Assembly: GCA_002633025.1 (NCBI GenBank) | Contig: NMRB01000512.1 | Coordinates: 285,838-349,837, forward strand | Length of the DNA stretch: 64,000 bases | DNA from: Notospermus geniculatus | Lineage: Eukaryota > Nemertea > Pilidiophora > Heteronemertea > Lineidae | Reading direction: 5' to 3' | Part shown: piece by piece, positions 46,046-57,504 of the stretch | How positions within the stretch are numbered: the stretch's first letter is position 1 | Layout: each line of letters begins with the position of its first letter | Made by a program: the position numbers and the translations under genes | The notes under the pieces: model-generated | Told to the model about the DNA's origin: nothing | What the model saw: the letters and a program-made list of their open reading frames with translations, nothing else | The model's database searches: none

Positions 46046-47970
46046 TCCCCTGGTGGTATCGCTGCTCCACAAGTTTACAGTCAGCTGCTTGTGGCATATC
46101 TTCTTCAAAATGATCTGTGAGTAAACGTTACAGATTCAGAGAACAAAATCCACTTGTGAACATTTGTAACTGATAAAGTGCTTTTCAGAATGTCCAGTCA
46201 TTTTTGCACTCATTTGACCTTGCAATGGAACCTAACCACAAGCCACAAATTGACCATTTACGTGTGCATGCCAATAATCGGCTGACCGACTTCTAATAGG
46301 ACCTTGTTCAGGTCTATACTCTGATTCAAGATAATCATGCAATCATGCACACTTGACTGGCCCATTTGTGGATTGTGGTTTGTGGTTAGGTTCCATTGCA
46401 AGGTAAAATGAGTGCAAAAATGACTGGACGTTCTGAAAAGCACTTTACCAGTACTTGCTCATCCAGTTCCGGTGTTGTTCAGACTCTGAACAACACCAGA
46501 ACTGGATGAGCAAGTACCGACTATCAGTTACAAATGTTCAATGTTACAGTGGAACACCAGCCTGACCTCTGCCAGGAGAATTCCTCTTGAGGACTAGAAA
46601 TTTCAGTGCCAAACTTGACATTTCTTTTCATTTTGACCTCTTTGTTGTGTCTGTAATCAGGACACATCTCAATTAAGAATGGATCACTGGCATCCCTCAG
46701 TCGGTCCCAAGGTACTGTTGAGGAGCTATGTTCTGATGACATGCAGTTGACATTATAACTAATAGACTTCTTTTTCAAATGCAGCCCGAATTCGAAGTAT
46801 CTATGGAAGCGAATCCCAGCTGCTGTCAAGACCTCCACCCCTGAACTTGGCAACATTTGGGCAGTAGGACAGAAAATTTGGTTGAGAGATTTCCCTGGAA
46901 TTTATGAAGCTCTGAAGAAGGAATGGTCAGAAAGTGTTTCACATCTTATGACAGCATTAGCAGGTGCGATAATGTTTTTAGCAGAGAGTCCACAGATAGC
47001 ATTACTTGAGGTCTTTCTGCTGCAATTCCAAATGTTGTAAATAGGGTTGTTGTCTATTCATAACTGTTGGGGGCTTCAAACAGTTCACTGTAGGGTGACG
47101 ATACTTGCATTGCAATGTACAGAAATAACTCTATTATCTTCAGTTGCAGACTTTCATCTTCAAAATCTAATCATTACATTTTATTTTTCAATCTTTATTT
47201 TGTATCAAAACCGAAAATTTTTGTAAAAAAAAACACTACTGACTTCTCTTTTTCAGAGTCAACAAGACGACGAGCTCTTTTATTAGTAGCACAAGCTTAC
47301 TCCTCAATATGTGTAGATGACTTTTCTGCATTTGTTGGCCTCCCTGGGAATGAATCTGCAAATCGTAAGTCATTGAAGATTGTTGCTGAATCAGTTGATG
47401 CAGACAGGGTGAAGTTCTCTTCCTGTCTTCCCTGTCATGCCTGCCCACCCCAAAGACTTGCCCCCACCCCCAAAGACTTTGGCAATCATGCACACTACTG
47501 TCATTACATTGATGTGAATGATTCGCACTGTTAGAAATAAATGTAGCTGTTTTTTGTCATTCCAGTGGCAGTAGCACAAGGTTGGCAGGCAGATGCTCAG
47601 ACCAAGATGATTATGCCCAAGAAACCAGGTTAGCAGTTGTCAGTCGCCAGACAGTGAAAACCTGTGCATTGTCTCAGGCCTGGGCCTCCCTCTATTTGTC
47701 TCAGGCCTGGGCCTCCCTCTAATTCTCAATCACCTGAAGAGCACCCGTGCTTTCAGATACGTATGGTTAGAATTCTAGGATGGGTGTGATATCAAATTTA
47801 CTTGTCTGTGATCTTGTGTGGTTAAAATCTGTCAATGCTCTTCCTCCCCTCTGTTCTGTTTTGTTGTAATTCCATGTTCTCTTCTTTCAGCACCACAAGA
47901 ATCGGCTGTTATTCCCAGCGAGCAACAACTAGCGAGATTGACTGAGTTTGTGGCGTTCTTGGAGAATTGA
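46046..47970 (+). CDS. COPS8: COP9 signalosome complex subunit 8, exon 1 missing
   Basis: Smallest PCI-domain subunit of the COP9 signalosome, which removes NEDD8 from cullin-RING ligases. Exons: 46046-46116, 46785-46963, 47257-47364, 47566-47628, 47891-47970 (stop). All junctions are GT-AG with consistent phase. Human COPS8 aligns along the length: PGGIAAPQVYSQLL, KYLWKRIPAAVK, IWAVGQKIWLRDFPGIYEAL, STRRRALLLVAQAYSS, DDFSAFVGLP, QGWQAD, and the end IPSEQQLARLTEFVAFLEN. About 166 residues are present. The missing first exon would encode about 25 residues before PGGIA; it was not found between 39.1 and 46.0 kb, most of which is the transposon. The human linker between KKP and IPNEQQ is much shorter here. 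Confidence 0.93.
46152..46540. mobile_element. Long fold-back element in a COPS8 intron
   Basis: Outer arms gaacatttgtaactgata / atcagttacaaatgttc. Further in, about 65-base arms (gtgcttttcagaatgtccag ... aacctaaccacaa and complement) pair. An additional near-perfect 60-base hairpin (tacttgctcatccagttccg ... ) sits at 46450-46518 within the right side. No ORF. Confidence 0.85.
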
Positions 47971-48175
47971 AAATTCTGAAGTAGGCCCTACGCACAACTG
48001 GAGGCTGGACTCTCTGTGCTGAACACTTTGTGCTATGATACCTGGTCCGTGGGAGAACTGCGAGATTGTCAGACTCTGTGGATGGATTTACGCTGTTGTT
48101 TCTTGACTAGTGAACTCGTGCAGTTCAATGTTGAATGAACAGTGGAAAAATTGGTGCTTTGTTGTTTGAAGGAGT

Positions 48176-48466
48176 CAGGGTTTCCGCCAGGATTTTTTTC
48201 CAGGGTACGACCTGGGGGGGGGGGATTTTTTTTTGAAAAAAATGTTTTTTTTTTCAGATTTTTTTTTCTAGTAATGGCCTCCAGAGTCATTTTTTTCACT
48301 CCAAAATGCAAAATTAGTCTTCCTTCTGCATGAAAGTTGCATTTGAAATGTAACAAATTAAGAAAAACATTACTGAAGTGATTTTTTTTCAGGGTACTAT
48401 ATCGTACCCGCAAATATCTTTAGGGTACTATATTTGTACCCAAAGTACCCTCTGGCGGGGACCCTG
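48176..48466. mobile_element. CAGGG-type DNA element in the COPS8 3' flank
   Basis: Terminal inverted repeats cagggtttccgccag / ctctggcggggaccctg bound 291 bases. A 5-base target duplication GGAGT lies at 48171-48175 and 48467-48471. Same target length and similar ends as the element at 38134-38476. No transposase. Confidence 0.8.
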
Positions 48467-48670
48467 GGAGTGTCTTCAATTCAAGAAAGTCCTGGTTAAC
48501 TTACTGCAAAATGTGGTCAGGGGGATGTTAACAACCCTTGTAAGGACGCTTGCTCCTCAAATCAAAAGGCAGAAGAGTCATGTGTAAAACTGCAGGGAAT
48601 GAAACTCGTGATGAAAAGGGGTCATCACATCCCCTGGGGCTGGTTTGACCAACCACCGATTAGAATCCTG

Positions 48671-49353
48671 TTAACCCTTTGACGTACATTTTTTTCGGGG
48701 GCATAGTTTGACCCCCCACCCCCCATTTATCTTTAGAGGGTTATCCTGACCAAACGAAAGGAGATAGAATATGGCCGTAATGGAATTATTTTTAGCAGTA
48801 TAAGAGATCTTTCAGAATACGTATAAAAATATCTTGATACATGAACGTCTGTTGCCATGGTAACCACTATGTTCATGTCATAAAACAAGATTTTTGCCAA
48901 ATTTTCTTTATTTTTTTCAAAAAACTAAGATTTTTTCAAAATTACTCAGCAGATACATCAGAAATAACACCAGAAATGGAATTAGGAGGTGATTTTGAAC
49001 TTGGAGTGAAAATATGAGCAGAAAATTTTCAAAAATAAGATTTTTACAGCAATTTGTTTGATCGTTACGTCATATCCCAAAGGCTAAAACAATAGGCCCA
49101 CGTACATGACAAATGCATGACGTCATCAAGCTTTTGGGCAAAATTGGAAATCTTCAACTTCAAGTGCGCTTCAGGCCATGATGGTAAAGAGTGACACCTA
49201 GTGGAAATATGCTACATCAGGACAGAATTACATGGACTACAAGATTCTGGTGCAGGACATTTCAAGGGGGTGCCTGATGAGCAAAATTCGGCAATTTCCT
49301 GGGGGGTGTAAATGGGCGGTCGCTAGCGACCGCCCTGTACGTCAAAGGGTTAA
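48671..49353. mobile_element. Non-autonomous piggyBac-like element
   Basis: Begins TTAACCCTTTGACGTACA and ends TGTACGTCAAAGGGTTAA, that is CCCTTTG-type inverted ends of at least 14 bases with TTAA on both sides, the piggyBac signature. 683 bases, no transposase ORF. It has an internal palindrome ggcggtcgctagcgaccgcc next to the right end. Confidence 0.8.
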
Positions 49354-49427
49354 TATTGGTGTATGAAAATAAAATTCTGGGTACTGAACTTATTTTTTCA
49401 TGGCAGTGTTTGAATTTCCAGTGAAGT

Positions 49428-49492
49428 TGAGTCTACATAACAGTGTTTAACTGTATTTCTGTAAAAACACTGTTATGTAGACTCAACTTCAC
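49428..49492. repeat. Near-perfect hairpin of about 65 bases
   Basis: Arms gtgaagttgagtctacataa / cagtgttt and complement around a taactgtatttctg loop. Likely a tiny fold-back element. Confidence 0.85.
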
Positions 49493-49655
49493 TTTGATTC
49501 AGTTGTACACTTGACAACGACCAGGGAACCCTGGTAGAAACGTCGTGTTAAAATAAACCTAGAAAGAGTAACCAAAAAGTTGGATTAGTTAGTTAGTGAT
49601 TATAGTGTGTTAGCGGACCGTGGACCGTGGAATGCACCTTGCGATGGCACCATCT

Positions 49656-49866
49656 ACTGTAAACCGTGATATTTTCGCGACGCTAAATGTTAGCGATTTT
49701 GGTGATCTACGAATTCGCGAAGTAAAAATATTCGCGATTGGAACCCTTCAGCTTCAAAAGAATAATAAGAAGAGTAATTTTCGCGCGATTTATGTTCGCG
49801 TTTTGCCCCTTGAATGCGAAAATCGCGAAAATAAAACGCACGCGAAAATTTCACGGTTTACAGTAT
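49656..49866. mobile_element. MITE family M4, intact copy
   Basis: Ends tactgtaaaccgtgatat and ttcacggtttacagta. Reverse-complement match to 27636-27844 along about 205 bases (atctacgaattcgcgaa, gcgcgatttatgttcgcg, cgcgaaaataaaacgcacgc). Confidence 0.88.
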
Positions 49867-49956
49867 TGCCCAAATAATACACCAAATAAATACTCTCCAT
49901 ACAGTGTCTACATCCAGTTATTGCTGTATGGAGCACTCTGTATGGACCGTGCATGC

Positions 49957-50010
49957 TTGGAGGAATTATACTGACAGTATAAATATACTGTCAGTATAAT
50001 TCCTCCAAGG
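49957..50010. repeat. Micro-palindrome family P, copy 2
   Basis: Arms cttggaggaattatactgac / gtcagtataattcctccaag around about 13 bases that are themselves palindromic. Confidence 0.85.
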
Positions 50011-50222
50011 ACCGTGGAATTTACCGTATGGTGGCGACATCTTTTGCGCAAATAATTCATCAAACTCCAATCTCCATACAGTGTTTGTGGCAAGTGATCG
50101 CTGTCTGGACTGTGGAAAATCAATCTCCATACAGTGTCCAGGTCTATATCGCTGTCTGGAGAGTGGTAAATTGGCCACCGTATGGTGGCGCCATCTCTAC
50201 TCGAAATATTGAACATGGCATC

Positions 50223-53200
50223 ATGGCAGAGAGACGAAAACTAAGCAACAACCCTGAGTCAAATATGCCTGAAAATGACAGGCAGTTTCTGGGTAAGTGT
50301 TCCATTGTCATTGAAATAAGAATTATTTTTCATTTTTGACAATTTTACTTGTTTTCATCGCTGAAAACAAGCAAGACATAGGCCTATTTTTGCCACGCTC
50401 AGTGACTAGTGAGTGTGATGTACCGGTACTGGTATACATTGTATACTAGTGTGCAAATAGTGTGTATCTACTGTACATGTGTATACTATTAGTGTGTAGT
50501 GTGTATCTACTGTACTGTTAGTGTGTAGTGTGTTGTAAAAACACAGGCACTGGAGAATATTGCTCTTTCAGATTCTTTGAGCAGTAGAACCAAGCCAGCG
50601 ATGAGAATTATTCAAAATTCAATGAAAAATGGTGTCATAATTTCACACAATATGCCTGGTGGTGTGACAATGGTTATCGATTGCACAATCAGCAATATTC
50701 GGTTCCATTTTAGGCCCTTCTTCCTTTTTCAGAGCGTACTGGTGCTAGCGCTCAGATCCGTGATGCCTTGGCTAAAATCATCGAAAACCGTCCCCAAGAC
50801 CCTGTAGCTTTTTTGGCAGACTAGTAAGTATTTACTCGTAATTGAAATTAATCTGAAATTGACATTCTAATTATCATAATTATCAATTAATTGATACCGG
50901 TAAGATTTAATTGAAAAATTCCTTGTTGCTCTTTCAGTTTTGAATCATTTGATGCTGGTGTTGATCTCACGACCAAAGCCTACAAGCAAATCACCCTGAC
51001 CCACCATTCTAAACCTGCCTTCGAGACCAATCTGCGGATAGCTTATGATATCCTGAGTACAAAAAAAGGTGAGTAGGCAGCCTTTGCTGCTCCATATCCT
51101 GATGGAGAAAAGGGGCATAGTCTGGCGGGGGGGGGGGGGGGNAATTTAAGAGTAATTTATTCAACCTGCAGATTTTTATTTCAGTTTTTGTCACTGCAAA
51201 TTCAATATCCTCACCTCTTGATGAAAAATAAATGTAGCCTTCCAACACTTGGCATATGATTTCATGATGATTTCTTGCTGCTTCCCTGATACTTTTCTTC
51301 CAACAATTTTTTTCCAGTTATAATGAATCTCACACGAAACCCAGAGCCACTCGGCACTACTATGCAGTCCGATTTTTGTAAGGGACAGATACCTGTACTC
51401 GTCATTACATGCTTCATTTCACACGTAATTCCTTCCTAATTTAAATGTCTCTTGGTGTTACAGCTGTTTGGGTTTTATCTGTAAGGGCCGTGTGCAATGC
51501 TTTTGACAAATAACAAGGGGAGTTCGTTTGGCACAAGGAAACACTGACCCTGTCAACGTGACTTCGCCTCCAGGTGGACTCATGATTGATAAACATAGAA
51601 TTAAGAGCTGATCACCTAATACGGCATTGTTTATTTACAGTGTAGGCCTACTACCTCTATAGACAACACTGGGCAAATTACATGCCAAACACTGGTGAAA
51701 TTTCCAACTTTGACCTCGGTGACCTTGAAAAGTAGGTCAATATTGGGTGAAATTTCCAACCTTGACCTCGGTGACTTTGAAAAGTAGGTCAATATTGGGT
51801 GAAATTTCCAACTTTGACCTCGGCGACCTTGAAAAGTAGGTCAATATCGGATGAAATTTCCATCTTTGACCTCGGCGACCTTGAAAAGTAGGTCAATATC
51901 GTGTAAAGTAGGAGGAAACCAGAGTGCCTAAGGCTTCCTCCTGCTGGACATTAAAATTCATCCAATGTTGTCTATTCAACTGATAATGCTGTATTTAGTG
52001 TTCAGTTCTTGATTCACTATTTTCAACGTCATTGCATCAGCTCTTTACAGTAACCCCCCCCCCTTCCCTCTCCTTCGAATCCCACTTAAACTTTTTCCTT
52101 CTAACCAGTTAAATACAAATATTTCACCATGAAGAAACAGTTGGAATGTAAGTGATTAGCGTGGTTTGAAATATCATGGCACCAAAATGTAAAAAATATA
52201 GCACAGGACGTAGAATCCTAAATGATTATTACAACCATGCAGATTTGTTGCACCGAAAAGCGCTGGTATATGTACCATCATTTGCACCAGTGAAATAAAC
52301 ATTTTCTTCTATTTTTCTGCAAATTTTTTATGTAGTTTATGAGCACAAAATGCAGAATCTGTACATACAGTATATGTAATATGGCACAAAGTGCATTTTC
52401 TCAGCAAACGTTTCCTTGGAATGGTTCATCTGTCTACTGTTCCTTGCACACACGATTTATGTAGCAAAATGCTTCAATAGAAGGATTCCACCAGTAACTC
52501 TCTCAAGCTACATGTATCAACTTACGCAACCTCTAGCCTGCTTTCATTAATGCAATCTGCCTTCAACGTATTGATAACCGAACTAAAATATATATGTTGC
52601 CAAACCTTACGTAGAGCAACCCGCCTGCAGTATGAGTGGTGCTTCTATATCATCAATTGTTCTAAGGCACGTTAATCATTACCCAACTTACAATCATTAC
52701 ATTATTGCAAATATTCCCGTTCTTGACAAGAAAGTTCTCTTCTCGACCCAATAATGTTATTATCTTTTGTTGGAATAAGATCCATTCATGTTAGTTATAT
52801 GTACCGTATGTAGGGGGTCGTACCTCACTATCCCCTTGTTAGCCAACCCCCTGGCGCATGGCAAGGCATCTAAAATGTCTGCAGTTGTGTGACAATCATT
52901 CCCTCTGTTTCCCTTCAAATTGTCTAACATCCCCTGAATGTAACATCATATCCAGCCAAGCTTCAATAGGTTATGGTAATCTCCTACACTTAACATAAAC
53001 CTCTTACTGACTCAAGTAATGCTGGTAAATCTGACTCAAGTAATACTGGTAAATATGAATTTTTTTCAAAATTCAGATTCAGAGCCGATAGGTAACATAT
53101 GGACCTGATCCGACCACCATACCATGATCTCTTATTGGGCATATTCAGGAAACTTGAGGAAATACATTTACTGAGTAGACTATGCGAGGCATCAAAGAAA

Positions 53201-54829
53201 AATTATCTAGGTTTAGTCATCCTCTCAGAACAGGGTCATTCAGACACATCGCCTACGTCGCACCTCTTGGTTAAGTTGACCACTGTTAATCCAACTCTGC
53301 AGCCTCCAATTGGTGTCAAGCAGCAGTAATGGCTGTTAAAGGTCTTCACTGATGTGTATGTCAATTTCTACAGGTCTGTTCATGTCTATTTCAGTTGCCA
53401 AGAATCTCAAAGGTATTAATGGAATGGTTTATGCAGAACTGCTGGACAAGGTCTGCAAGTAAGTGGTCTCTCTGGAGTACCGGTATTCGTAAGTGGTCTC
53501 TCTGGAGTAGGCCTACCGGTATTCATAAGTGGTCTCTCTGGAATATTCGTCTCTTCAAAAAAATCCTTCTCCAGGTTGTGGTGTGTCTTTCAAAGGATTA
53601 CTGCCAAACACAGCATGAAATGCACAAGACCTTGAAGTCGGCGGTTCGCTGCAAATTAGTTTCCTTAGACGCAAACACTATTCAAAGGTTTTAAATGGAG
53701 ACCTGTGCTGCCATCTTTCAGGGAATTCCCTACCACGATTGCCGAACGTCTGCTGGGTAAGATACGATGTCGGAACCACGAGGCCGTGTTATTTGATGTC
53801 TTCAAGTCAGGGCTTTTTACCTGTTTTGTTTTGAAAGGTACCGCTATTGCCAATTTCTATTTATTCTTGCTTTCCAAGGCGAGTGTCAAGTTGACAACTA
53901 TTTACCAAGGTCTGTGGAATCAATGTGTCAAACCACTGCTAAGGGCGGATCCACAATTTCGGAAAAGAGGGCACACTGTGCTAGAAACATTGAAATCTGC
54001 GGTGAATTTCAATGATTTGCTCCGAATTTCAAAACTTCATGGTCAATTTTACAGATTTCTTGGCCAAAGGGGGCGTGCCCCCCCCCCCCCCCCCCANNCC
54101 CCCCCCCCCCCGCAGATCCGCACCTGGCTGTAGTCAGTTCCACCATTCAAAACTGTAAGGCAAACTGCTGACTCTCCTGTACCTTTCCAGATTATCTTGA
54201 ACTGGCAGAAAAATTATTCAAAAGCCTCGACGTCCACAATACCGGTAAAGCGAACAAAGTGCTGTGTGATGCTGTGCTGCAGCAGTTATTCCTGGCGATC
54301 AGCGGAACTAAAGATGATCCAAACTCGTAAGTTGACAACTTTCCTATCAAAATCAACTTATCCGACTTTGGGGTTGTCGTTGAGTTAATTTTCTATATTT
54401 GGAGGCCTTTCAAGCTGGATGAGTTTCACTGGCAGCCATCTTGCCAAAATTAGGTCATCACCATGGTGATTCTCTGACTGGCAGATGGGAGAACCAATCA
54501 TCTGTCACTCTGGAAGAAAATTGCCATGGTGATGACCTAATTTTGACATGATGGCTGCTCTTGAAACTTCTATCATCCTGCTTTTTCTTCAGGCACCCCA
54601 TTTCTTTGTTACCTTTTGTTACCAGTTGAATCTGTTTCTATGAATCTGATGTCTTCTTCCTTTCAGTATATTGGAGGTGGGTTATTCTCTCAGCCCGGAC
54701 AAAATCTACGGAGCACTGTGCAAGGCTATGGCTGGTCCATCCAAAAACACTGCTGGCACAATTAGCTGTGATCAGTTTTTGTCACAAGCTGCAGATTCAT
54801 TCTTGTTGAAAGTAAACCGTGTGCGATAA
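50223..54829 (+). CDS. TPGS1: Tubulin polyglutamylase complex subunit 1
   Basis: TPGS1 targets the TTLL1 polyglutamylase complex to microtubules of cilia, flagella and neurons. Exons: 50223-50292 (ATG chosen because it is the first in this frame after an upstream stop-limited ATG in another frame), 50733-50823, 50938-51068, 53395-53458, 53722-53837, 54191-54326, 54667-54829 (stop). Phases all agree, giving 256 residues; human TPGS1 has about 290. Matching blocks: IIENRPQDPVAFLADYFE, SKPAFETNLRIAYDIL, GINGMVYAELLDKVC, ERLLGKIRCRNHEAV followed by VFKSGLFTCFVLK (human RKVQCRDHEAV..FRAGTLTCFVL), and the end FLSQAADSFLLKVNRVR (human FLERAAALFIAKVKPVG). Two candidate cassette exons lie between 51068 and 53395. 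An assembly join of C runs at 54097 falls in an intron. Confidence 0.9.
51318..51377 (+). CDS. Candidate cassette exon 1 of TPGS1
   Basis: 60 bases between a ttttttccag acceptor and a gtaagg donor, phase 1 in and phase 1 out, so it can be included or skipped without changing frame. It encodes VIMNLTRNPEPLGTTMQSDF. No counterpart in human TPGS1, which has a variable segment at this point. Confidence 0.4.
51680..51905 (+). repeat. 52-bp tandem repeat, 4 units
   Basis: Unit ggtgaaatttccaactttga, cctcggtgaccttgaaaag, taggtcaatatt, four copies with few changes; in the TPGS1 intron. Confidence 0.88.
52109..52147 (+). CDS. Candidate cassette exon 2 of TPGS1
   Basis: 39 bases between a ccttctaaccag acceptor and a gtaagt donor, also phase 1-1. 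It encodes VKYKYFTMKKQLE. Like the 51318 and 53395 exons it starts with TT after the acceptor, so all three give V or F at the junction. Confidence 0.4.
53455..53550 (+). repeat. 30-36 bp tandem repeat, 3 units, starting at a TPGS1 splice donor
   Basis: Unit gtaagtggtctctctggagt plus accggtattc. The first unit includes the 5' splice site of the exon ending at 53458 (gtaagtgg); the second repeats the donor-like gtaagtgg and the third has ataagtgg. Confidence 0.8.
54418..54584. mobile_element. Fold-back element in a TPGS1 intron
   Basis: Arms caagctggatgagtttca, ggcagccatcttgcc, aaaattaggtcatcaccatg pair with inverted copies (catggtgatgacctaatttt, catgatggctgc, tgaaacttctatcatcctgc). About 165 bases in total. 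Confidence 0.8.
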
Positions 54830-55011
54830 TTTTTTGGATTACTCGGGGGAGGTTTGTCTTCAACCCCTTGCAGCTATATGACACGGCATAACTCACCAGC
54901 GATAGAGGATTTCCTTTATGTCCTAGTGGTTGGCACCTTGGCCTCTGGCCTGGAAGTTGGGCAATGTTAGCACACGATTGTGTCCTCAAGTCGGGAAAAG
55001 TCCAGGGTCCA

Positions 55012-55232
55012 TATTCATAAACGTACTTAAGTCAAAGTGTCATACTTATCTTTTGTGTTGAACAAAGGATAAGTGTCACACTTAGACTTAAGTAGTGTTA
55101 TGAATATGGACCCTGGGCCCATATTCATAAAACTACTTACCGGTAAGTCTAAGTGTCACTCTTATCCTTTGTTCAACACGAAAGATAAGTATCACACTTT
55201 GACTTTAAAAGTGCGTTTATGAATATGGACCC
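55012..55232. mobile_element. Two adjacent copies of palindromic MITE family M3
   Basis: Two fold-backs of about 100 bases each lie back to back (55012-55112 and 55114-55232). Each is bounded by gtccatattcataaa-type and tatgaatatggaccc-type ends, with the inner words aagtcaaagtgt, cttatcttttgt and gataagtgtcac. Confidence 0.85.
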
Positions 55233-57480
55233 TAGTGAATGCACTTTTAAATTTACATTCAAATTCCTTCACTTGACTTGTGATGAGCCTTCTGATGTGA
55301 TAGATTTATTAGTAATTATGTGTCTTGTGCATTTAATGCAAGTTGTAGTGGCTATTTTTGATATTTTTCTTGATGTACACTTACAAAGGATTTGACATTT
55401 CCTTTCACTATATTTGTGAAATACAAATTATATCAAAAATAGATAAGCGAGCTTATCTGTTTTTGATTATATTATGTAAATGTAAAAATGAGTTCTAGTT
55501 GAGTTTATTTAAAATTTTCCAACAAAAGGCAGTCGATATGAGCATCTCCCGACCCCAAGTTATTCACCACACAACTCTCTAAAACATTAAGTGAAAAAGA
55601 GTTGCAAAATGTTGTGTTTGCGTCACGGCTGTGCTGAACACTGGGCCAATAAGGAAGGCATCTTGCCAGTTTCAAGTTCCATGGGGAGGGGGGCAAAGTA
55701 CCCCGAATATTCTCCCTCGGTCGCGGAACTGCGGAGAGTTGTACAGTATCAGGTCGCCAGTATCAGCCGAGTCATCAATATGAAAAGCTTAGAAAGTAAA
55801 GGATTATGCACGGACCCTTGTATTGTGGCACACCGACCGCAGCATGAGGAAAACAGACGATGAGGCCTTGTATTAAAAGATACTCGCTGTTTCCGAACTT
55901 AACACGTTGCGATGTGCCTCGAATGATGGCTCCTCGCTCCCATACCGCGTATTTCAAATAGACTACCAGTAGGATAAAGTTATTTCCGCGGAAAAAAGTT
56001 TACTCCTCATGGAGATAAGGTTCCACGGAACAGAGTTGACGGAGAAAAGTATGAAAAAAAATAAAAATATAAAATGAAAAATACTTCCGACCGTCTCTGA
56101 GAAAACCTGGTCAAAGTCACTGGGGAGTGACATAGGCCTTGATCCGTACCTGACCTTCGTTGCACCATCGATAAGGCTTTGTTTGCCACCTGCAGACTGG
56201 TGTTGTTTTATTATGATGACACCCCCCAACGCAACGTGGGGTGTTCAGCGACTTTAGTGACCGGGTTGTCCCTTTTGGGCCACCGTAGCCTACCAAGTGC
56301 AATAACTTTTCAAAAAATTGTTTATTCAAATCAAATACGGGTAGTAGGCCTATGTAATCTACAAGCCTTGTGAATTTATACTGTGGAATGGCTATAAATG
56401 ATCATAAACCAATCATATCCAATACGCCATTCTTGAAACCGACCAGGTGTGACGCTTAAAAGGCCTAGAAGCTGTCTCGGTCGATGACGATGACGATTAG
56501 GCAATGACTGAGATGACGCAATAACTTATTGCGTAATGACTAGGCCTATGACAGCCACTGGCAAAACGTGTACATGGTGTAGGCCTATGGGACAGTAGTT
56601 CGCGACTCTTCAGTGAGTCAAAACGTATTTCGCCACAACCAAAACGAATATTCACGAAGCATAACCAACGGTTTAGAGGCGTGACTGCAATCTACAAAGT
56701 CGCCCTGGGACAAACTCAATTTTATTGTTCAAAGAGGATTAAGGATACATTCAAATATCATCTTACGAGAGCAGACTTTGTGACTTACAACAGACGAAAT
56801 TGTGACTCGGGCTGGTAAGTACAAAGGTCTTTTTAGCTAGATTCATTCTCCGTTTTGTGCTTTGCGCTTGTCCGTTTCCGACATGTATGGTATGGTACCA
56901 ACAGTAAAATACATTTTCTACCATGCATTCACATAGGAAACGGACACGCGCAAAACGCAAAGTATGAATGTCCGTTTTGGCAAGAAATATTGTCGGTCGT
57001 TTTCTTTTTCCACAGGGATATGGAGCGAAGGATGGTGGTATGGGGGATTCGGTACTTTCGACTTGCTGAACCCTTTGCGTCAGGTCCCTGTGTCGTTTCA
57101 GCAATCACTTTCAGTGGCAACAATCACCAGCCAATGCCGAATAACAGTCTGGTGATATCCGGTAATGCTTCTATTTTTGATTGGTATGAATGTTTCTAAA
57201 ACCAAAGCATCATTTGTCGATGTTATCCAACTTTAAATGAAGTAACGAGGAGTTTTTTACACCACACCGACGAACGCCTCTCATCAATATCAATGTCGTG
57301 ACAGGAATAGTTCACAGCCATAAAATGACACCATCTCGTGTTCCGAATGAGTGGGATATTTTCGTTTTAGTTATTTTTAACATAAAAGTCCTCCATGGCT
57401 CAGTTACCCGCACTTTTTCATCATTCATGCGAGGAAAATTTAGAACTTGCTTCACCGTCTCAGGTTTCTGCTATAATTAA
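55233..57480. other. Region between TPGS1 and the GPCR cluster; no gene recognised
   Basis: Contains a fragment of the CCGCGG-palindrome element with its A-rich tail (about 55975-56085). It also holds MITE family M5 copy 2 (56088-56282) and ordinary A/T-rich sequence. 57390-57480 is the first copy of the repeat described for 60590-60700. Confidence 0.5.
56088..56282. mobile_element. MITE family M5, copy 2
   Basis: Shares tcaaagtcactggggagtga, tgacataggccttgatc and gttcagcgacttt with 28645-28815. It carries an internal hairpin acaccccccaacgcaacgtggggtgt not present in copy 1. Confidence 0.7.
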
Positions 57481-57504
57481 ACTTGGGTTGTGATGAATTC
57501 ACAG

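Noticed and set aside
46524-46856. Minus-strand frame of 110 residues
   Set aside because: It overlaps the COPS8 exon at 46785-46963 and a fold-back repeat, and shows no family features.
50571-50807. Open frame after a cag acceptor ahead of TPGS1 exon 2
   Set aside because: In-frame with exon 1 but overlaps the acceptor tract of the true exon 2 at 50733, whose product matches TPGS1; its own residues match nothing.
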